Assembly: GCA_001796045.1 (NCBI GenBank)
Contig: MGLN01000072.1
Span: forward strand, 1 to 10,640
DNA from: Caulobacterales bacterium RIFOXYB1_FULL_67_16
Lineage (GTDB): Bacteria; Pseudomonadota; Alphaproteobacteria; Caulobacterales; Caulobacteraceae
Reading direction: 5' to 3'
DNA length: 10,640 bases
Below are positions 6,177-10,640 of this stretch, piece by piece. Every line of letters begins with the position of its first letter. Position 1 is the stretch's first letter. Position numbers and translations under genes: made by a program. The notes under the pieces are model-generated. The model saw nothing but the letters and a program-made list of their open reading frames with translations. It did no database searches and had not been told where the DNA came from.

Positions 6177-6181
6177 TCCTT
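6177..6181 (-). promoter_or_regulatory. Ribosome-binding site that fixes the rpsQ start
   Basis: AAGGA on the coding strand, seven bases before the ATG at 6169 and overlapping the rpmC TAA stop. It supports the shorter start that yields the standard 80-residue S17. Confidence 0.7.
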
Positions 6182-6377
6182 ACGAGGCCGCACGTTTCTC
6201 GCGCAGAAGCGTCGAGATGCGGGCGATGTCTTTGCGCACTTCACCCACGCGGTGGGTCTTTTCCATCTGGCCGGTGGCCGCCTGGAAGCGCAGGTTGAAC
6301 TGTTCCTTCTTGAGCTTCAGCAGCTCGTCGGCCAGTTGGTCGGTCGTTTGCGACCGCAGATCGGCGATCTTGGTCAT
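6180..6377 (-). CDS. rpmC: 50S ribosomal protein L29
   Basis: L29 (65 aa) is a small two-helix protein beside L23 at the tunnel exit, part of the surface met by SRP and SecY. The sequence has the typical pattern: a first helix with [20 protein letters not shown], a turn [11 protein letters not shown], and a second helix [17 protein letters not shown]. The start overlaps the rplP stop (TAATG) and has GAGGAAG seven bases upstream. The TAA stop is followed after 10 nt by rpsQ, whose Shine-Dalgarno overlaps this stop. Confidence 0.96.
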   Translation of the reverse strand: MTKIADLRSQTTDQLADELLKLKKEQFNLRFQAATGQMEKTHRVGEVRKDIARISTLLREKRAAS

Positions 6378-6817
6378 TAGGCGGCTTCCTCAACTTGGGC
6401 GATGCCGGCGTCGAGACGGGTCACCACCTTGGTGCGGACCGGCAGCTTGGCTGCGCCGAGGCGCAGGGCTTCGCGGGCGACTTCGTCGGACACGCCGTCG
6501 ATTTCGAACAGGATGCGGCCCGGGTGGCAGCGCGCCGCCCAATAGTCCACCGCGCCCTTGCCCTTACCCATCCGAACTTCGGCCGGCTTGCCCGTGACGG
6601 GCAGGTCGGGGAAGACGCGGATCCAGACGCGGCCCTGACGCTTCATCTGGCGGGTGATCGCGCGGCGGGCCGCCTCGATCTGACGCGCCGTGATGCGTTC
6701 CGGTTCCAGCGTCTTCAGGCCGTACGACCCGAAGTTCAGCGAGAAGCCGCCCTTGGCCGAGCCGTGGATACGGCCCTTGAAGGCCTTGCGGTACTTGGTC
6801 TTCTTCGGTTGCAACAT
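6377..6817 (-). CDS. rplP: 50S ribosomal protein L16
   Basis: L16 (146 aa; E. coli 136) is a late-assembly protein next to the A-site tRNA and peptidyl transferase centre. It begins with [16 protein letters not shown], continues with [20 protein letters not shown] and [16 protein letters not shown], and has the conserved [15 protein letters not shown] loop. Arg82 in this loop aligns with E. coli Arg81, the residue hydroxylated by YcfD/RoxA. The C-terminal [10 protein letters not shown] and [17 protein letters not shown] segments complete the fold, and a short extra tail ends in QVEEAA. The gap to rpsC is 3 nt and the TAA stop overlaps the rpmC start as TAATG. Confidence 0.97.
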   Translation of the reverse strand: MLQPKKTKYRKAFKGRIHGSAKGGFSLNFGSYGLKTLEPERITARQIEAARRAITRQMKRQGRVWIRVFPDLPVTGKPAEVRMGKGKGAVDYWAARCHPGRILFEIDGVSDEVAREALRLGAAKLPVRTKVVTRLDAGIAQVEEAA

Positions 6818-6820
6818 GAC

Positions 6821-7576
6821 TTAGTTCTCACGTCCCCGATCGCGACGCGGACCGCGGTCGCCACGGGGGCCGCCGCGTTCGCGGCCTTCGTTCGAGGACG
6901 GACCCGAGGCTTCCTGGGCCCAACGCTTGTCCTGGGCCATCGGGTCGTGCTCGAGCACTTCACCCTTAAACACCCAGACCTTCACGCCGATGATGCCGTA
7001 GGTCGTCTTGGCTTCGTAGAAGCCGTAGTCGATGTCGGCCCGCAGGGTGTGAAGCGGCACGCGGCCTTCGCGATACCATTCCATCCGCGCGATTTCGGCG
7101 CCGCCCAGACGACCCGAGACATTCATCCGAATGCCCTTGGCGCCCAGACGCATGGCCGATTGCATCGACCGCTTCATGGCGCGACGGAATGCAACGCGAC
7201 GTTCCAGCTGCTGCGCGATGTTCTCGGCGATCAGCTGAGCGTCGGTTTCCGGCTTGCGGACTTCGATGATGTTCAGGTGAACTTCACCCTCGGTGCGCGC
7301 CGAGATGTCCTTGCGGAGCTTCTCGATGTCAGCGCCCTTCTTGCCGATCACGACGCCCGGACGGGCGGCGTAGATGGTGATGCGGCACTTCTTGTGCGGG
7401 CGCTCGATGATGATGCGCGACACGCCGGCGGCGGACAGGCGCTCCCGCAGCCACTCGCGCAGCTTCAGGTCCTGGTGCAGCAGGCGGGAATAGTCGGCGC
7501 CGGCGGCGAACCAACGGCTGTCCCACGTGCGGTTCACGCCGAGGCGCAGACCGACCGGATTGATTTTCTGTCCCAT
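6821..7576 (-). CDS. rpsC: 30S ribosomal protein S3
   Basis: S3 (251 aa; E. coli 233) sits at the mRNA entry channel and contributes to ribosomal helicase activity. Domains in order: N-terminal [13 protein letters not shown], a type II KH domain at about 40-105 with the GKKG loop at 78-81 ([14 protein letters not shown]), and the C-terminal S3 domain with [18 protein letters not shown] (154-171) and [16 protein letters not shown] (191-206). Arg131, Arg132 and Lys135, the helicase-linked basic residues of E. coli S3, are conserved. After about residue 225 a disordered Arg/Gly/Asp-rich tail (repeats of RG and RD) follows, a feature I recall also from Caulobacter S3. The ATG overlaps the rplV stop (TGATG), with GAGG eight bases upstream. 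Confidence 0.97.
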   Translation of the reverse strand: MGQKINPVGLRLGVNRTWDSRWFAAGADYSRLLHQDLKLREWLRERLSAAGVSRIIIERPHKKCRITIYAARPGVVIGKKGADIEKLRKDISARTEGEVHLNIIEVRKPETDAQLIAENIAQQLERRVAFRRAMKRSMQSAMRLGAKGIRMNVSGRLGGAEIARMEWYREGRVPLHTLRADIDYGFYEAKTTYGIIGVKVWVFKGEVLEHDPMAQDKRWAQEASGPSSNEGRERGGPRGDRGPRRDRGREN

Positions 7577-7956
7577 CAGGCGGCCTCGCCGGCTTCGCGG
7601 ACCACGATGGTGATCTCGCTGAACGGTTTCAGGATGCGCGACGAGCGACCACGAGCACGGCTCGCGAAACGCTTCATCACCAGGTTCTTGCCCACGAAGG
7701 CCTCGGCGACGACCAGGTTGTCGATGTCGAGGTTGTGGTTGTTCTCGGCGTTCGAGATCGCCGAATACAGGACCTTGCGGACGTCGCCGGCGATGCGCTT
7801 ACGGCTGAATTCCAGCTCGTTCAGCGCCTTCTGAACCGGCATGCCGCGGATCGAGGCGGCGACCAGGTTCAGCTTCTGAGGGCTGATGCGCATGTTGACC
7901 TGCTTGGCGCGGGCCTCGGTCGGGCCGACCCGACGAATGTTCTTGGTCTGGGCCAT
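7576..7956 (-). CDS. rplV: 50S ribosomal protein L22
   Basis: L22 (126 aa; E. coli 110) binds all 23S rRNA domains and its beta-hairpin lines the exit-tunnel constriction opposite L4. Seen are the N-terminal [20 protein letters not shown] helix region, the middle [19 protein letters not shown] segment, and the tunnel hairpin at about residues 90-108, [19 protein letters not shown]. The MKR at 94-96 corresponds to the triplet whose loss gives erythromycin resistance in E. coli; it is intact here. The C-terminus is the usual strand [10 protein letters not shown] with a few extra residues. AAAGGAAG lies six bases upstream of the ATG, and the stop overlaps the rpsC start as TGATG. Confidence 0.97.
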   Translation of the reverse strand: MAQTKNIRRVGPTEARAKQVNMRISPQKLNLVAASIRGMPVQKALNELEFSRKRIAGDVRKVLYSAISNAENNHNLDIDNLVVAEAFVGKNLVMKRFASRARGRSSRILKPFSEITIVVREAGEAA

Positions 7957-7959
7957 CGG

Positions 7960-8238
7960 TTACTTCCTTTTGGCCTTCTTGTCCGCCGCGTGACCCGGGA
8001 AGTTCCGGGTCGGGGCGAACTCGCCGAACTTCATGCCGACCATCTCTTCCGAGACCGACACGGGAACGTGCTTCTGACCGTTATGGACGCCGAACGTCAG
8101 ACCGACGAACTGCGGCAGGATGGTGGAGCGGCGCGACCAGGTCTTGATCACGTCCTTGCGGCCCGACGATTGAACGGCGTCGGCCTTCTTGAGCAGATAC
8201 CCGTCGACAAACGGGCCTTTCCAGGAGGAGCGGGCCAT
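7960..8238 (-). CDS. rpsS: 30S ribosomal protein S19
   Basis: S19 (92 aa, normal length) sits in the head of the 30S subunit, pairs with S13 and contacts 16S rRNA and tRNA at the A-site finger. The family core is plain: [18 protein letters not shown] at the N-terminus, [19 protein letters not shown] near residues 31-49, then [10 protein letters not shown] and GEFAPTRNF. The C-terminus is a short basic tail (DKKAKRK). A GAAGAAGG Shine-Dalgarno lies inside the end of rplB, about ten bases before the ATG. Gaps are 2 nt upstream and 3 nt downstream. Confidence 0.97.
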   Translation of the reverse strand: MARSSWKGPFVDGYLLKKADAVQSSGRKDVIKTWSRRSTILPQFVGLTFGVHNGQKHVPVSVSEEMVGMKFGEFAPTRNFPGHAADKKAKRK

Positions 8239-8240
8239 TC

Positions 8241-9077
8241 TTAGCGAGCCTTCTTCACGTGACGGGTACGGATGATGAACTTGTCCGTAGCCTTGTTCTT
8301 ACGGGTGCGGGTGCCCTTGGTGTCCTTACCCCACGGCGTGACGGGGGTACGACCACCGGAGGTCCGGCCTTCACCACCACCATGCGGGTGGTCGATCGGG
8401 TTCATGGCGACGCCGCGGACGTGCGGACGCCAGCCCATGTGACGCTTGCGACCGGCCTTGCCCAGGTTCTGGTTCATGTGGTCGGGGTTCGAAACCGCGC
8501 CCACCGTGGCCATGCAGCCGTCCAGGACCATGCGCAGCTCGCCCGAGCCGAGACGGATCTGGGCGTAGCCCTGATCGCGACCCACCAGCTGGGCGTAGGC
8601 GCCGGCCGAACGGGCCAGCTGAGCGCCCTTGCCGGGCTTCATCTCGATGTTGTGGATGATCGTACCCACCGGCATCGAACGAAGCGGCATGGCGTTGCCC
8701 GGCTTCACGTCGGTCTTTTCGCCCGCGACCACCACGTCGCCGGCCTTAAGGCGTTGCGGCGCGATGATGTAGGTCTTCTCGCCGTCCTCGTAGGTCACGA
8801 GCGCGATGAAGGCGGTGCGGTTCGGGTCGTATTCCAGACGCTCGACCGTGCCGACCATGTCCCACTTGCGACGCTTGAAGTCGATCTTGCGGTACAGGGT
8901 CTTGGCGCCGCCGCCGCGGAAGCGGACCGCAACGCGACCGCCCTGCCCGCGACCGCCCGACTTGGTCAGACCTTCGGTCAGCGACTTTTCCGGACGGCCC
9001 TTGTGGAGTTCCGAACGGTCGACCAGCACGAGGGCGCGACGGCCCGGCGAAGTCGGATTGTAATGCTTCAAGGCCAT
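8241..9077 (-). CDS. rplB: 50S ribosomal protein L2
   Basis: L2 (278 aa; E. coli 273) is a primary 23S rRNA binder required for subunit association and for peptidyl transferase centre integrity. The N-terminal OB-fold half contains [19 protein letters not shown] (about residues 41-59) and [18 protein letters not shown]. The SH3-like half has [20 protein letters not shown] and [13 protein letters not shown]. The C-terminal signature [18 protein letters not shown] lies at about residues 226-243 and keeps His230, which corresponds to the invariant His229 of E. coli. The basic tail ends in HVKKAR. Spacing is 4 nt from rplW and 2 nt to rpsS. The Shine-Dalgarno is poor (GGGG only), consistent with translation by coupling. 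Confidence 0.98.
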   Translation of the reverse strand: MALKHYNPTSPGRRALVLVDRSELHKGRPEKSLTEGLTKSGGRGQGGRVAVRFRGGGAKTLYRKIDFKRRKWDMVGTVERLEYDPNRTAFIALVTYEDGEKTYIIAPQRLKAGDVVVAGEKTDVKPGNAMPLRSMPVGTIIHNIEMKPGKGAQLARSAGAYAQLVGRDQGYAQIRLGSGELRMVLDGCMATVGAVSNPDHMNQNLGKAGRKRHMGWRPHVRGVAMNPIDHPHGGGEGRTSGGRTPVTPWGKDTKGTRTRKNKATDKFIIRTRHVKKAR

Positions 9078-9081
9078 CTGA

Positions 9082-9384
9082 TCAGAGCCCCGTGGTGACG
9101 TCGATCGACTGGCCGTCGGCCAGGGTCACGATCGCTTTTTTGATGTCGACGCGACGACCGAGGATGCCCCGGAAGCGCTTGGTCTTGCCCTTTTGAACCA
9201 GGGTGTTGACCTTGACGACGTTGACTTTGAACAGGCTTTCGACCGCCGCGGCGATCTCGTCCTTGGTCGCCGTGTCGGCGACGCGGAAGACGACCTTGTT
9301 CTGCTCGGACAGGATCGTGGCCTTTTCGGTGATCACCGGGGCCAGGATGGTGTCGTAGTGCTTGGCGGTAGGTTGAGCGGCCAT
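9082..9384 (-). CDS. rplW: 50S ribosomal protein L23
   Basis: L23 (100 aa) sits at the tunnel exit and is the docking site for trigger factor, SRP and the SecY translocon. Family features seen are the N-terminal [11 protein letters not shown] segment, the [18 protein letters not shown] helix, [16 protein letters not shown] and the rRNA-binding [20 protein letters not shown] stretch. The start is supported by a good Shine-Dalgarno (AAGGAAG at 9392-9398) seven bases upstream and by the TAATG overlap with rplD. It is followed 4 nt later by rplB. Length and domain layout are normal for the family. Confidence 0.97.
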   Translation of the reverse strand: MAAQPTAKHYDTILAPVITEKATILSEQNKVVFRVADTATKDEIAAAVESLFKVNVVKVNTLVQKGKTKRFRGILGRRVDIKKAIVTLADGQSIDVTTGL

Positions 9385-10022
9385 TACGCGGCTTCCTTAT
9401 CGCTGAAGCGGGCTTCGATCGCCTCGACGGCGGCCTTGGTCAGCACCAGCTTGTCGGCCCGCAGGATGTCATAGACGTTCAGGCCGGCGTTCGGCAGGAC
9501 GTCGATGTGCGGGATGTTGCGAGCAGCCAGACCGAAGTTGGCGTCGACTTCCGGACCGGCGATGATCAGAGCCTTGGTCCAGCCCAGCTTGCCGAGCGTC
9601 TCGCGCAGGGCTGCCGTCTTGGCTTCCTTGACCGAGACGGTGTCGACGACAACCAGGTCGCCCGACTTCACCTTGGACGACAGGGCGTGACGCAGAGCCA
9701 GGGCGCGGATCTTCTTCGGCAGAGAGAAACCGTGATCGCGAACGACCGGACCGAAGGCGCGCGAGCCGCCGACGAACTGCGGCGCACGGCGCGAACCGTG
9801 ACGGGCGCCGCCGGTGCCCTTCTGCTTGTACATCTTCTTACCCGTACGAGAGTTCTCGTTGCGGGTCTGAACCTTGTGCGTGCCGGCGCGGCGCTTGGCC
9901 AGCTGCCAGTTGACGGTGCGGGCCAGGATGTCGCCGCGGATCTCGGAGATGCCGAAGACGGCGTCCGAGAGCTCCACGTCGCCGGCAGCCTTGCCGTCGA
10001 GTTTGATGACCGAGAGTTTCAT
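9384..10022 (-). CDS. rplD: 50S ribosomal protein L4
   Basis: L4 (212 aa; E. coli 201) binds 23S rRNA domain I and sends a long loop into the peptide exit tunnel. The loop is seen at about residues 54-90: [20 protein letters not shown], then [19 protein letters not shown]; Lys68 in KQKGTG aligns with the E. coli position linked to macrolide resistance (Lys63). The C-terminal half has the usual alternating alpha/beta pattern, ending with [10 protein letters not shown] and [15 protein letters not shown]. The start ATG overlaps the rplC stop as TAATG and its stop overlaps rplW the same way. In E. coli L4 represses the S10 operon through the leader upstream of rpsJ; that leader would lie outside this window, so nothing can be said about it here. 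Confidence 0.97.
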   Translation of the reverse strand: MKLSVIKLDGKAAGDVELSDAVFGISEIRGDILARTVNWQLAKRRAGTHKVQTRNENSRTGKKMYKQKGTGGARHGSRRAPQFVGGSRAFGPVVRDHGFSLPKKIRALALRHALSSKVKSGDLVVVDTVSVKEAKTAALRETLGKLGWTKALIIAGPEVDANFGLAARNIPHIDVLPNAGLNVYDILRADKLVLTKAAVEAIEARFSDKEAA

Positions 10023-10640
10023 TACGCTTCACCGCCTTCGGTCGCTTCGACAGCCGGCGCTTCTTCAGCGGGCGTCTCAGCGGGTTGAGCGGCCTTGTTC
10101 GACTTCACGGCTCCGGGGAACGGAGCCTCGGCCGGACGGGCCTTCTTGATGGCGTCGCGAACCTTGACGTAGGCGCCGTCATGACCGGGGACAGCGCCCT
10201 TGATCAGGATCAGGCCGCGCTCGGCGTCCACGCGGACGACGGTCAGGTTCTGGGTGGTGACGGTTTCCGTGCCGTAGTGGCCGGCCATCTTCTTGCCGGG
10301 GAAAGTCCGGCCCGGGTCCTGACGGTTACCCGTCGAACCGTGCGAACGGTGCGACAGCGACACACCGTGCGTGGCGCGCAGACCGCCGAAGTTCCAGCGC
10401 TTCATGGCGCCGGCGAAACCCTTACCGATGGTCTCGCCCTGGATGTCGACCTTCTGGCCCGCCACGAAGTGGTCGGCCGACAGCTCGGCGCCCACGTCCA
10501 GCAGACCGTCCGCATCGACGCGGAACTCGGTCACATAGGCTTTCGGTTCGACTTCCGCCTTGGCGAAGGTCTCGCGTTGAGCCTTGTTGGTGTTCTTAGC
10601 CTTCTTCGCGCCAGCGCCCAGCTGGAGAGCGACGTAGCCG
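10022..10640 (-). CDS. rplC: 50S ribosomal protein L3 (5' end outside window)
   Basis: Large-subunit protein L3, one of the first to bind 23S rRNA, nucleating 50S assembly near the peptidyl transferase centre. The last 205 residues are visible; the reading frame stays open to the right edge and continues upstream, so the start codon is missing. Visible hallmarks are an N-terminal-side segment [10 protein letters not shown] followed by KNTNKAQRE, the central extended loop with [10 protein letters not shown] and GKKMAGHYG, and TVVRVD. The Gln in NRQDPG aligns with the glutamine that PrmB methylates in E. coli L3 (family knowledge). The C-terminus carries a tail of roughly 30 residues rich in Ala, Pro and Glu that E. 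coli L3 (209 aa) lacks. A GTG further inside (position 10534) is an internal valine, not the start. The TAA stop overlaps the rplD ATG by one base (TAATG), implying translational coupling. Confidence 0.97.
   Translation of the reverse strand, partial: GYVALQLGAGAKKAKNTNKAQRETFAKAEVEPKAYVTEFRVDADGLLDVGAELSADHFVAGQKVDIQGETIGKGFAGAMKRWNFGGLRATHGVSLSHRSHGSTGNRQDPGRTFPGKKMAGHYGTETVTTQNLTVVRVDAERGLILIKGAVPGHDGAYVKVRDAIKKARPAEAPFPGAVKSNKAAQPAETPAEEAPAVEATEGGEA

Noticed and set aside
6170..6244. Longer S17 start adding 25 residues
   Set aside because: It overlaps rpmC heavily and the shorter start has a clear ribosome-binding site and the standard N-terminus.
6395..7834. Long plus-strand open frame opposite rplP to rplV
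   Set aside because: Antisense to well-identified genes, with shadow-type composition and no recognisable protein.
10022..10534. rplC starting at an internal GTG
   Set aside because: The frame remains open upstream to the window edge and translates to conserved L3 sequence, so the gene is simply cut by the window.
1..10640. Mobile element, defence system, CRISPR array or horizontally acquired segment
   Set aside because: Gene order is the canonical ribosomal cluster from end to end, all genes are intact with uniform codon character, and no transposase, spacer array or tRNA-associated break is visible.

Overview
The window is one continuous, minus-strand stretch of the bacterial ribosomal-protein supercluster (S10 operon fused to spc operon). 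Read in the direction of transcription, from right to left, it carries 21 genes: rplC (5' end cut by the window edge), rplD, rplW, rplB, rpsS, rplV, rpsC, rplP, rpmC, rpsQ, then rplN, rplX, rplE, rpsN, rpsH, rplF, rplR, rpsE, rpmD, rplO and secY (only its last few codons and stop lie outside the window). The high G+C, the S3, L15 and S5 sequence types, the zinc-free S14, the 251-residue S3 with an Arg/Gly tail and the SecY N-terminus all suggest an alphaproteobacterium of the Caulobacteraceae; Brevundimonas is my best guess from memory of the family, not from a search.

Region 10640-5927 is the S10 part. Genes are packed with stop/start overlaps (TAATG or TGATG) or gaps of 2-10 nt. Region 5908-2228 is the spc part up to rpmD. 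The S10/spc boundary (rpsQ-rplN) is only 18 nt, so the two classical E. coli operons appear to be a single transcription unit here. Region 2227-2 is different: rplO is set apart by two spacers of 141 and 138 nt. Both are full of inverted repeats that fold as RNA hairpins on the coding strand; one of these is followed by a T-rich run like an intrinsic terminator. All 18 other junctions are 19 nt or shorter.

Together the genes supply most of the early and mid-assembly proteins of both subunits: L3, L4, L2, L22, L23, L16, L29, L14, L24, L5, L6, L18, L30 and L15 for 50S; S19, S3, S17, S14, S8 and S5 for 30S. SecY is the core of the translocon that docks on L23/L29 at the tunnel exit. No mobile element, CRISPR array, tRNA or rRNA was seen. 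The coding part is ordinary housekeeping. What deserves a second look is the pair of structured spacers around rplO and the low-complexity tails on L15, L3, S3 and S5. I do not see a new biological system here.
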